In this document: positions 1 through 5,954 of the stretch, one piece after another
Numbering within the stretch: position 1 is the stretch's first letter
How the letters are laid out: each line of letters starts with the position of its first letter
Source: an uncultured Gemmatimonadota bacterium
Lineage (GTDB): Bacteria; Gemmatimonadota; Gemmatimonadetes; Gemmatimonadales; GWC2-71-9
Assembly: GCA_913009915.1 (NCBI GenBank)
Contig: CAJVYZ010000195.1
Coordinates: 1-6,001 of the forward strand
Direction: 5' to 3'
DNA length: 6,001 bases
Notes under the pieces: generated by a model
Told to the model about the DNA's origin: nothing
Databases searched by the model: none
What the model saw: only the letters and a program-made list of their open reading frames with translations
Program-made: the position numbers and the translations under genes

Positions 1-51
1 AACCTGGAGACAGCACTGAACGTCGGGCAATCATCAAATCGACAATCAGCT

Positions 52-93
52 GACAGCCGACAGCCGACAGCTGACAGCCGACAGCCGACAGCC
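52..93. repeat. 7-bp tandem repeat, six units
   Basis: Six head-to-tail heptamers are directly visible: GACAGCC, GACAGCC, GACAGCT, GACAGCC, GACAGCC, GACAGCC. The bases just before (47-51, CAGCT) look like the end of a further degenerate unit, so T-ending units recur about every 21 bp and create CAGCTG palindromes at 47-52 and 68-73. The array lies in non-coding sequence about 135 bp upstream of the glycosidase start. Seven is not a multiple of three and no convincing gene crosses it. It resembles the short intergenic heptamer repeats found in many GC-rich bacterial genomes. Function is unknown; slippage-prone filler is the simplest reading. Confidence 0.9.
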
Positions 94-218
94 CCCACGG
101 CAGCCCAATGAGCGAGGCCATGCGCTGGTGCCCTTGGTGCTATGGTGGCATCATCCGGCAGCCTTCTGCGAGCGAGTACACCGACGTTCGCAGGGAGCTC
201 CCAGCTCCTAGCCTTAAT

Positions 219-223
219 GGAGG
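219..223 (+). promoter_or_regulatory. Shine-Dalgarno that fixes the glycosidase start
   Basis: GGAGG followed by TGTT and then ATG at 228. This places initiation at the Met directly before the twin-arginine signal peptide rather than at the in-frame ATG at 108, which would add 40 residues with no signal-like character and has no such site. Confidence 0.8.
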
Positions 224-227
224 TGTT

Positions 228-1595
228 ATGTCTGATCATCTCGACCGCCGTGATCTCTTGAAGCTCGGCGCGGCCGGACTCGGCCTAGCCGCCGTCGGCA
301 GCGTCCTCGGCTGCCGCGATGATGGTGCGCGCCGCGCCCCGCGCCGCGCATTGGGGCCCGCGCCGGACGAATCGTTCTACGCCCCGCCGATGAACGTCGT
401 TCGCATGGGCTTCGTCGGTGTCGGGCTCCAGGGCGGGGCCCACGTGCAGAACTTCCTCAAGATCGACGGCGTCGAGATCAAGGCCATCTGCGACATCGAC
501 GTCCCCAGGATGGAAGAGGTCATCGGCTGGGTGGAGGCCGACGGCCGGCCGCGCCCGGCGGCCTACGGCCGGGGCGAGACGGATTTCATGCGCCTGTGCC
601 AAACCGAAAAACTCGACCTGGTGCTCACGGCCACGCCGTGGGAGTGGCACGTGCCCGTCTGCACCTCGGCGATGGAGAACGACAAGCACGTCGCTACGGA
701 AGTACCGGCCGCCTACACCATCGACGATTGCTGGAAGCTGGTGGAATGGGCCGAACGCCACAAAAAGCACTGCGTCATGCTGGAAAACGTGAATTATGGG
801 CCCACGGAGTTGCTGGTCCTGAACATGGTGCGGCAAGGCTTGTTCGGTGAGATCCTGCATGGCGAGGGTGGCTATCTACATGATCTCCGCGCCATCAAGT
901 TCGAAGACGCCCACGAGGGGCTGTGGCGCCGGGCCCACTCGATGCAACGGAACGGCAATCTCTATCCCACGCACGGCCTGGGACCGATCGCCAACTGCAT
1001 GAACATCAACCGGGGCGACCGCTTCGATCACCTGGTGTCGATGAGTGGACCGTCACGCGGGTTGCAGCAGTGGGCCGAAGAACACTACCCCGCCGGTTCG
1101 CCCGAGCGGCAGGAACGCTACGCCCTGGGCGACATCAACGTCAGTCTGATCAAGACCAGCAACGGCCGCACCATCTACCTCAACCACGACACCAACCTCC
1201 CGCGACCCTACAGTCGCATCCACCTGGTGCAGGGCACCAGGGGAATCTTTCAGGGGTACCCCAACCGGGTCCACATCGAGGGCCGCAGCCCCGCGCACGA
1301 ATGGGAGCCGCTGGAAGACTACTATCAGGAATTCGAGCACCCCCTGTGGCGCCGGCTGCAGGAGGAATCGGAGGGTGCTCGCCACGGTGGCATGGATTTC
1401 GTTGAAGACTGGCGGCTTATTCAGTGCCTGCACCAGGGCACCCCGACCGACATGAACGTCTACGACGCCGCGGCGTTGAGCGCGGTGACTCCGCTATCGG
1501 ATTGGTCGGTGGCCCACGGCAGCCGGCCGATCGAGTTCCCCGACTTCACTCGGGGTAAGTGGCGAACGTATCCTGAGTTGGAGATCGTCAGTTAG
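228..1595 (+). CDS. GH109-family NAD-dependent glycosidase (alpha-N-acetylgalactosaminidase type), Tat-exported
   Basis: A 455-aa protein of the Gfo/Idh/MocA fold whose motifs match glycoside hydrolase family 109. Characterised members remove terminal alpha-linked GalNAc using a tightly bound NAD+ in an oxidation/elimination mechanism. Visible in order: a twin-arginine signal (R7-R8-D-L-L-K then a hydrophobic run to about 27), a possible lipobox V26-L-G-C29, the Rossmann motif GVGLQG (64-69), TPWEWH (136-141), EVP (158-160, replacing the EKP of typical oxidoreductases), ENVNYG (186-191), NLYPTHGLGP (244-253), HGGMDF (386-391) and a C-terminal FPDFTRGKW. E158, Y190, Y246 and H249 sit where the family has active-site residues. 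The length is normal for the family. The Tat route suits a protein that folds around its cofactor before export, so a periplasmic or envelope-anchored enzyme is inferred. The family is certain enough, but the actual sugar substrate is not. It appears monocistronic. Confidence 0.88.
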   Translation: MSDHLDRRDLLKLGAAGLGLAAVGSVLGCRDDGARRAPRRALGPAPDESFYAPPMNVVRMGFVGVGLQGGAHVQNFLKIDGVEIKAICDIDVPRMEEVIGWVEADGRPRPAAYGRGETDFMRLCQTEKLDLVLTATPWEWHVPVCTSAMENDKHVATEVPAAYTIDDCWKLVEWAERHKKHCVMLENVNYGPTELLVLNMVRQGLFGEILHGEGGYLHDLRAIKFEDAHEGLWRRAHSMQRNGNLYPTHGLGPIANCMNINRGDRFDHLVSMSGPSRGLQQWAEEHYPAGSPERQERYALGDINVSLIKTSNGRTIYLNHDTNLPRPYSRIHLVQGTRGIFQGYPNRVHIEGRSPAHEWEPLEDYYQEFEHPLWRRLQEESEGARHGGMDFVEDWRLIQCLHQGTPTDMNVYDAAALSAVTPLSDWSVAHGSRPIEFPDFTRGKWRTYPELEIVS

Positions 1596-1609
1596 CCCAC
1601 GACAGTGGG
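1596..1609. terminator. Possible short hairpin between convergent genes
   Basis: Directly after the glycosidase stop codon, CCCAC (1596-1600) can pair with GTGGG (1605-1609) around a GACA loop. It lies in the only 30 bases between two genes that converge, where a bidirectional terminator would be expected. The stem is only 5 bp and no T-run follows on either strand, so this is a weak candidate. Confidence 0.25.
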
Positions 1610-1625
1610 GATCTCGCTCCGACCG

Positions 1626-2198
1626 CTAGCCGAAGCGGATGGCATAGGACACGATGAATACCCCCAGCAACAGCCAGCTCACAATCGCGAGGGCAACGTG
1701 GACCGAGCGGTTGGCGGTGATGCGCAGGACGGCCATGATGCCGGCGAATACGGCCAACAGTGGGGCTGCAGGCCGGAAGGCACCCTCCAACACCAGGCCC
1801 AGCAAGGCGGCCCACAACCAGAACATCAGTTCCACGGTGAAGTAGGGCTTTCGAATGTCGGCGTAGTGCCCACCCAAATCGACCGGCCCTTCCGGAACAT
1901 CCGGCAGGAGCAGGCTGGTGGCCAGAAAGAGGAAGATCGGTCCGAGCAGCAGGTACAAGTAGGTGAGGAATGTGAGAACAGGAATTTGCTGCACGGTCCA
2001 CAACTGCCACCACAGCAGGATGTGCATCACGAATTGGAACCCGGCCCAGGCGCCGAACAGCCGCGAGTGAGTCACTTCGACGTGGGCTTTTCGCCGCAGG
2101 TATTCGGCGAGCCCGATCAGCAGCCGGGTCATGCCGAGCCCATTGACCACGGCGGCGAGAGCAATAATGAAGGCGAAGGCGCGAAAGTCGAGTTCCAT
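1626..2198 (-). CDS. Six-helix integral membrane protein of unknown function
   Basis: A 190-aa, strongly hydrophobic protein that I cannot assign to a named family. Likely transmembrane segments: about 7-30, 47-69, 74-98, 120-138, 143-160 and 166-187. Between helices 3 and 4 is a polar loop (about 99-118, LPDVPEGPVDLGG). Helix 2 is aromatic-rich, with H59 and the W63-W64 pair. There is no signal peptide, obvious cofactor motif or catalytic signature. This frame is preferred over the two overlapping open frames (1605-2213 plus, 1588-2208 minus) because only it gives a coherent membrane protein; the others are Arg/Gly/Gln-rich shadows. The start at 2198 (MELDFRAFAF) puts the first helix at the N-terminus, but no Shine-Dalgarno precedes it. 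In-frame starts further upstream (to 2291) would only add a polar tail. It is divergent from argR, and its role in arginine metabolism, if any, is unsupported. Confidence 0.75.
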   Translation of the reverse strand: MELDFRAFAFIIALAAVVNGLGMTRLLIGLAEYLRRKAHVEVTHSRLFGAWAGFQFVMHILLWWQLWTVQQIPVLTFLTYLYLLLGPIFLFLATSLLLPDVPEGPVDLGGHYADIRKPYFTVELMFWLWAALLGLVLEGAFRPAAPLLAVFAGIMAVLRITANRSVHVALAIVSWLLLGVFIVSYAIRFG

Positions 2199-2209
2199 CG
2201 CTTGGCAAG

Positions 2210-2263
2210 CTAGCCCAGCCGGCATGTCTGGCAAGGGATAGCTCGAGGGATTTTGTCGCTCAC
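2210..2263 (-). CDS. Possible 17-codon upstream ORF / leader peptide
   Basis: On the minus strand, GTG at 2263 is preceded at good distance by GGAGG (2269-2273, within GGAGGAG 2267-2273), the strongest ribosome-binding sequence in this leader. It opens 17 codons, MSDKIPRAIPCQTCRLG, ending in TAG at 2212-2210. Eleven bases separate this stop from the ATG of the membrane-protein gene, which itself has no visible Shine-Dalgarno. It could be a leader ORF that delivers ribosomes to the main gene, or chance. The CxxC (CQTC) is noted, but no function is claimed. Confidence 0.2.
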   Translation of the reverse strand: MSDKIPRAIPCQTCRLG

Positions 2264-2294
2264 CTACTCCTCCATGCGCACCGCCACCCACCCT

Positions 2295-2312
2295 CTTGCA
2301 TAAACATGTAGT
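2295..2312. promoter_or_regulatory. ARG box 1 (putative ArgR operator)
   Basis: Core TGCAT-AAAC-ATGTA (2297-2310) is an inverted repeat with one mismatch and an AT-rich centre. It resembles the 18-bp ARG-box palindrome bound by ArgR in other bacteria (TGNAT-W4-ATNCA type). It sits immediately upstream of argR and pairs with the similar box at 2315-2332. Confidence 0.65.
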
Positions 2313-2324
2313 TCATTGCATATT
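2296..2324 (+). promoter_or_regulatory. Candidate sigma-70 promoter of argR operon
   Basis: TTGCAT (2296-2301) as -35 and CATATT (2319-2324) as -10 are separated by exactly 17 bp. The hexamers are only fair (3/6 and 4/6 to consensus), but this is the one AT-rich patch in the divergent region. It would start transcription near 2331, just ahead of the ribosome binding site. Both hexamers lie inside the ARG-box-like palindromes, as expected for a promoter that its own repressor occludes. Confidence 0.4.
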
Positions 2325-2332
2325 CATGCCTC
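2315..2332. promoter_or_regulatory. ARG box 2 (putative ArgR operator)
   Basis: Core TGCAT-ATTC-ATGCC (2317-2330) is again an inverted repeat with one mismatch. Taken as 18-bp boxes, the two are separated by 2 bp, which is 20 bp centre to centre. Paired boxes 2-3 bp apart are what an ArgR hexamer is known to bind, and a 2-bp gap is recalled for the E. coli argR operator. No further box was seen before argG or rocD. Confidence 0.65.
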
Positions 2333-2337
2333 CTATT

Positions 2338-2342
2338 GGAGG
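2338..2342 (+). promoter_or_regulatory. Shine-Dalgarno that fixes a GTG start for argR
   Basis: GGAGG is followed by CACC and then GTG at 2347. The in-frame ATG at 2326 lies upstream of this site and inside ARG box 2, has no ribosome binding site of its own, and would add seven unconserved residues. Confidence 0.8.
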
Positions 2343-2346
2343 CACC

Positions 2347-2832
2347 GTGGCCGAGTCCGGCGACAAGACCAAGCGGCACCGCTACATCCTGAAAATCGTC
2401 CAATCACGGCCGGTCGCTACCCAGGATGAGCTGCTGGAGGCCCTCGAGGCCAAGGGGATCGAGGTGACCCAGTCCACCCTGTCCCGGGATCTCAAGGACC
2501 TGCGGGTGTCCCGCATCCCCACGGCGGACGACTACCGTTACCTCCCGGCCGACGCCGGGGATCCCGAGGCGGGCCTCACCGCAACGGTGCAGGAGAGGCT
2601 GCGGGCGGTGTCAGCCCTCGAGGTCACCTCCATCGAATCCAACGAGGTCTCCATCGTCCTGCGCACGCTCCCCGGGCGGGCTCAGGGACTGGCTCACTAT
2701 CTCGACGCCCTCGATTCCCCGGACATCATGGGGACCGTAGCCGGCGACGACACCATTCTCGTCCTTCCCCGGAGCACCCGCCGTACGGCCAGGCTCCGCC
2801 GTCAGCTCGCCGGCCTGCTGGGCCTGGACTGA
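2347..2832 (+). CDS. argR: Arginine repressor ArgR
   Basis: A 161-aa protein, about the usual ArgR length, starting at GTG. The N-terminal winged helix-turn-helix (about 7-67) carries the family signature TQSTLSRDL (41-49), the recognition-helix region that reads ARG boxes. The C-terminal arginine-binding and oligomerisation domain (about 77-155) contains LRTLPGRAQGLAHYLD (105-120) and GTVAGDDTILVL (129-140), in which D134-D135 are the acidic pair that contacts the arginine co-repressor. The protein should act as an arginine-dependent hexameric repressor of arginine genes, and in many bacteria also activates catabolism. It is the first gene of argR-argG-argH-rocD, and the two boxes directly upstream point to autorepression of the whole unit. 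The gene is intact, with an ordinary sequence apart from a slightly Arg-rich C-terminal tail (142-152). Confidence 0.95.
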   Translation: MAESGDKTKRHRYILKIVQSRPVATQDELLEALEAKGIEVTQSTLSRDLKDLRVSRIPTADDYRYLPADAGDPEAGLTATVQERLRAVSALEVTSIESNEVSIVLRTLPGRAQGLAHYLDALDSPDIMGTVAGDDTILVLPRSTRRTARLRRQLAGLLGLD

Positions 2833-2872
2833 GCCGACTAGCTACCCCACACCACAACCAGAGCTCAGTCCA
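2825..2872 (+). promoter_or_regulatory. Intercistronic stem joining argR stop to argG start
   Basis: TGGACTGAGC (2825-2834) and GCTCAGTCCA (2863-2872) are perfect 10-bp inverted repeats around a 28-base A/C-rich loop. The 5' arm contains the last argR codons and its TGA stop. The 3' arm ends on the A of the argG ATG. No good Shine-Dalgarno is visible for argG; only GAG at 2861-2863 is near. No T-run follows, so this is not an intrinsic terminator. The inferred role is to hold the argG start closed until ribosomes finishing argR melt the stem. Confidence 0.6.
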
Positions 2873-4092
2873 TGCCCACCTTCGTGTTGGCCTATTCCGG
2901 AGGTCTCGATACCTCAGTGATCCTCGCGTGGTTGCAGGTCCACCACGGCGCCACGGTGGTGACCGTGACGGCCGACCTGGGCCAGCAGCGCGAACTCGAC
3001 GGCGTCGAACAGAAGGCGCTGGCCTGCGGCGCCGCCCAGGTCCACGTTGACGATCTGCGGGAGGAATTCGTCACCGATTACGTGTGGCCCAGTCTCAAGG
3101 CCGGCGCGCTGTACCAGGGGACGTACCCGTTGGCCAGCGCTCTGGGACGTCCGCTGATCGCCAAGCGTCTGGTGGAGGTGGCCCGGGAGATCGGAGCCGA
3201 TGCCATCGTCCATGGCTGCACCGGCAAGGGCAACGACCAGGTGCGGCTGGAGGTATCAGCCGCGGCCCTGGCCCCCGAACTCCGCACCATCGCCCCGCTG
3301 CGGGAGTGGGATCTCCACAGCCGGGAGGACGAAATCGCCTGGGCCGCCGAGCACGGGATACCCATCGCCGCCACCGCGGAAGCGCCCTACTCGATCGACG
3401 AGAACCTGTGGGGACTGGCGGTCGAGGCGGGTGTGCTGGAGGACCCGTGGACCTCGCCGCCGGCCGACGCCTGGCAGCTGACCACCGATCCAGCCGCGGC
3501 GCCCGCCACACCGGAGGCGGTGACCATCAGCTTCGAGGCCGGCATCCCGGTCGCGGTCGATACCGTGCCGCTCGACGGCCCAGCGCTCATCCAGCACCTC
3601 AATGCCACGGCCGGCGCCCACGGTGTCGGCCGCATCGACATGGTGGAAGACCGGCTGGTGGGCATCAAGTCGCGGGAACTGTATGAAGCGCCCGCCGCGG
3701 TAACGCTGCACACGGCCCGGGAAGCCCTGGAACAGCTAACGCTCGACCGGGAAACCCGGCGGCTCAAGGCCGGCTTGGGACAGGAACTGGCGCGGCTGGT
3801 GTACGATGGCCTATGGTTCACGCCGCTCAGGGCATCCATCAACGCCTTCGTCGACCAGGCCAGCGAGCCGGTGACGGGAGACGTCCGGCTCGAGTTCTGT
3901 CGAGGGACCGTGCGCGTCGTGGGCCGCCGCTCTCCCTGCTCGCTTTATCAGCATGACTTGGCGACCTACGGGCCGGGAGACGCCTTCAACCACAAGTCGG
4001 CCGCTGGTTTCATAGATCTGTTCGGCAGGGAGGCCCGAACCGCCGCCCAGAGAACCACCACGCCCTCGAATGTTCTGGGAGGTGTAGCATGA
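2872..4092 (+). CDS. argG: Argininosuccinate synthase
   Basis: A 406-aa cytoplasmic enzyme that joins citrulline and aspartate with ATP to give argininosuccinate, AMP and PPi, the penultimate step of arginine synthesis. The N-terminal nucleotide-binding domain has the PP-loop AYSGGLDTS (7-15) and TADLGQ (33-38). Then come HGCTGKGNDQVRLE (114-127, substrate and ATP contacts), SIDENLWG (174-181), GRIDMVEDRLVGIKSRELYE (253-272) and the C-terminal GRRSP (351-355) with SLYQHDLATY. Length and motif order are normal. The start follows argR by 39 bp, and the intercistronic stem ends on its first base. The stop overlaps the argH start by 4 bp (ATGA), a standard sign of coupled translation. The C-terminal tail after about 385 (Ala/Thr-rich) is not conserved and seems of no consequence. 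Confidence 0.97.
   Translation: MPTFVLAYSGGLDTSVILAWLQVHHGATVVTVTADLGQQRELDGVEQKALACGAAQVHVDDLREEFVTDYVWPSLKAGALYQGTYPLASALGRPLIAKRLVEVAREIGADAIVHGCTGKGNDQVRLEVSAAALAPELRTIAPLREWDLHSREDEIAWAAEHGIPIAATAEAPYSIDENLWGLAVEAGVLEDPWTSPPADAWQLTTDPAAAPATPEAVTISFEAGIPVAVDTVPLDGPALIQHLNATAGAHGVGRIDMVEDRLVGIKSRELYEAPAAVTLHTAREALEQLTLDRETRRLKAGLGQELARLVYDGLWFTPLRASINAFVDQASEPVTGDVRLEFCRGTVRVVGRRSPCSLYQHDLATYGPGDAFNHKSAAGFIDLFGREARTAAQRTTTPSNVLGGVA
4078..4082 (+). promoter_or_regulatory. Shine-Dalgarno of argH inside argG
   Basis: GGAGG lies 6 bases before the argH ATG and within the last codons of argG. It is the strongest ribosome-binding site inside the cluster and contrasts with the near absence of one for argG. 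It confirms the overlapping ATG at 4089 as the start. Confidence 0.8.
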
Positions 4093-5468
4093 CCGACCTC
4101 TGGGGTAGTCGTTTTGCCGAGCCGCTGGCGGACGAAATGCGCCGGTTCTCGTCCTCGTATGCGGTGGACTACCGGCTGGCGTCCTACGATTTGATCGGCA
4201 GCATGGCCCATGCTCATGCGTTGCACGACGCTGGGATACTCGACCAATCCCAGTTGAAGACACTGCTCGCTGCCCTCGATCAGGTGGCTGCCGAAGTCAG
4301 GGACGGGACCTTCGCCCCAGGCCGAGGCAACGAGGAGACCCTTCCGGAGGATGTCCACTCCGCCGTCGAGGCCCGGCTGGTGGATTTGTGTGGGGAGATC
4401 GGCAAGCGGCTCCACGCGGGACGCAGCCGCAACGACCAGGTGGTGACGGATATGTTGTTGTGGCTCAGGGACGCTTCACTGGAGATCGAATCCTCCGTAC
4501 GCCAGCTGCAACAGACGCTGGTAACCCTGGCGGAGCGGTACCAGGATCTGGTAATCCCGAGCTATACCCACTTGCAGCGGGCACAACCGGTGTCGCTGGC
4601 GCACCAGCTCCTGGCCCACTTCGAGGGGTTCGACCGCGACGTCGGCCGGTTGCGGGACGCTCGCGCCCGAGCCGACCGCTGTCCGCTCGGCGCCGGCGCC
4701 GGTACCGGCACGTCGATCCCCGTGGATCGACAGGCCACGGCGGCTCGTCTGGGATTCAGTCGGGTGGCCACCAACTCGGTCGACGCCGTGGCGGACCGCG
4801 ACTGGGCCGTCGAGTTCGTGTCGGTGTGTGCTCTTATCATGACGCATCTCTCGCGGCTGGCCGAGGAATTGATCATCTGGTCCACCGTGGAGTTCGGGGT
4901 CGTGCGCATCGGCGACGCCTTCTCTACCGGCTCGTCGATGATGCCGCAGAAGCGCAACCCCGACGCGGCTGAACTGGTGCGAGGAAAGACCGCCCGGGTC
5001 CTCGGCGATCTGCAGACCCTCCTCACCTTGCTCAAGGGGCTGCCCCTCGGCTACAATCGCGACATGCAGGAAGACAAAGAAGCCCTGTTCGACGCCAGCG
5101 ACACCACCGGTGCCGCCCTGGCGATCATGGCCTCGATGCTGCGTTCGACCGAATTTCAGGCGCCGGCCACGCCGGGGCTAGATTTCATGGGCGCCACCGA
5201 TCTGGCGGAAGAACTGGTGCGCCGGGGCGTGCCGTTCCGGGTGGCCCACCAGCGCGTCGGCCAACTGGTGCATCGTTGTGAGGCCGACGGCCGGGGTCTG
5301 GCTCAGGCGACTGCGGACGAACTGACCAGGGCCGGCCTGTCCGATTTCGATCCGGCCATCCTGACGCCTGCGGGCGGCGTGATGGCCAAGAAGAGCCAGG
5401 GATCCACCGCGCCGAAGGAAGTGGCCAAGGCGCTGGCCGAAGCGAAAACCACTCTATCGATGGTATGA
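4089..5468 (+). CDS. argH: Argininosuccinate lyase
   Basis: A 459-aa enzyme of the fumarase/aspartase superfamily that splits argininosuccinate into arginine and fumarate, the last step of the pathway. It acts as a cytoplasmic homotetramer whose active sites are built from three subunits. Visible motifs: LWGSRF (4-9) at the N-terminus, [10 protein letters not shown] (109-118), YTHLQRAQP (159-167, with H161 the catalytic-pair histidine), the superfamily signature [12 protein letters not shown] (281-292, with the catalytic serine in this flexible loop) and [10 protein letters not shown] (322-331). The length is typical. The variations in the signature (MM for IM, KR for KK) are within family limits. 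It overlaps argG by 4 bp and is followed 10 bp later by rocD, so all are probably one transcript. Confidence 0.97.
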   Translation: MTDLWGSRFAEPLADEMRRFSSSYAVDYRLASYDLIGSMAHAHALHDAGILDQSQLKTLLAALDQVAAEVRDGTFAPGRGNEETLPEDVHSAVEARLVDLCGEIGKRLHAGRSRNDQVVTDMLLWLRDASLEIESSVRQLQQTLVTLAERYQDLVIPSYTHLQRAQPVSLAHQLLAHFEGFDRDVGRLRDARARADRCPLGAGAGTGTSIPVDRQATAARLGFSRVATNSVDAVADRDWAVEFVSVCALIMTHLSRLAEELIIWSTVEFGVVRIGDAFSTGSSMMPQKRNPDAAELVRGKTARVLGDLQTLLTLLKGLPLGYNRDMQEDKEALFDASDTTGAALAIMASMLRSTEFQAPATPGLDFMGATDLAEELVRRGVPFRVAHQRVGQLVHRCEADGRGLAQATADELTRAGLSDFDPAILTPAGGVMAKKSQGSTAPKEVAKALAEAKTTLSMV

Positions 5469-5478
5469 GGGACGGTTC

Positions 5479-5896
5479 ATGAACACCACCGAGTATTTGA
5501 CTGAAGTCGATGAATACAGCGCGCACAACTACCTCCCTCTCTCCATCGTGCTGTCGCGCGGGGAAGGCGCCTGGGTGTGGGACGTGGACGGCAAGAAGTA
5601 TCTCGACTGCCTGGCGGCCTATTCCGCGATGAACCATGGCCACCGGCACCCGAAGGTCATCGCCGCCGCACAGGAGCAACTCGGCAAACTGACCTTGACG
5701 TCTCGCGCGTTCCACAACGACAAGATGGGACCGTTTCTGCATCAAGTGTGCGACCTGACCGGCTACCAGAAGGCGCTGCCGATGAACACCGGCGCCGAAG
5801 CGGTCGAAACAGCCATCAAGGCGGTGCGCCGGTGGGGCTACCGGGTGAAAGGCGTGCCGTCCGACGCCGCGGAAATCATCGTGTGCCACAACAACT
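5479..5896 (+). CDS. rocD: Ornithine aminotransferase, N-terminal part (truncated by contig end)
   Basis: The first 139 residues of a PLP-dependent class III aminotransferase of roughly 400 aa. OAT moves the delta-amino group of ornithine to 2-oxoglutarate, giving glutamate semialdehyde and glutamate. NYLPL (17-21), [14 protein letters not shown] (46-59), [11 protein letters not shown] (71-81) and [16 protein letters not shown] (100-115) match OAT closely. Y18 and Y48 align with human Tyr55 and Tyr85, which help OAT prefer ornithine over acetylornithine, so rocD is favoured over argD. The PLP lysine lies beyond the break. The apparent stop at 5896-5898 is made by adapter: the T at 5896 is probably the first base of the Phe codon in the family's NNFHGRT motif. 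GAGG (5467-5470), overlapping the argH stop, can serve as its ribosome binding site. Confidence 0.88.
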
Positions 5897-5954
5897 AGAT
5901 CGGAAGAGCGTAGTGTAGGGAAAGAGGGTAGATCTCGGTGGGCGCCGTATCATG
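5897..5954. other. Illumina TruSeq adapter read-through (artefact)
   Basis: From AGATCGGAAGAGCG at 5897 the sequence follows the reverse complement of the TruSeq universal adapter for its full 58 bases. There are four mismatches, at 5912, 5927, 5942 and 5954, three of them T read as G, as expected of low-quality read ends. This is not genomic DNA, and any reading frame that enters it is false. Confidence 0.97.

Noticed and set aside
47..93. CRISPR-like array
   Set aside because: The units are 7 bp with no spacers between them; this is a simple tandem repeat.
108..227. N-terminal 40-residue extension of the glycosidase from the ATG at 108
   Set aside because: It would bury the twin-arginine signal inside the protein, and the good ribosome site at 219-223 points to the ATG at 228.
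1588..2213. Alternative genes on the plus strand (1605-2213) or in another minus frame (1588-2208)
   Set aside because: Their products are low-complexity and rich in Gln, Gly, Arg or His, without domains. The minus frame ending at 1626 gives a coherent six-helix membrane protein.
2296..2346. argR starting at TTG 2296 or ATG 2326
   Set aside because: These starts lie inside the operator and promoter and lack ribosome sites. GTG 2347 has GGAGG at the right distance and gives a normal ArgR length.
2825..2872. Intrinsic terminator between argR and argG
   Set aside because: The loop is 28 bases, no T-run follows, and the 3' arm ends on the argG start codon.
2914..5035. Long open frames antisense to argG and argH as overlapping genes
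   Set aside because: Long frames on the opposite strand are common in GC-rich coding DNA. These have Arg/Pro/Ser-rich products without recognisable domains.
5896..5898. TAG as a genuine stop, making a short or pseudogene aminotransferase
   Set aside because: Two of its three bases are the first bases of the sequencing adapter.
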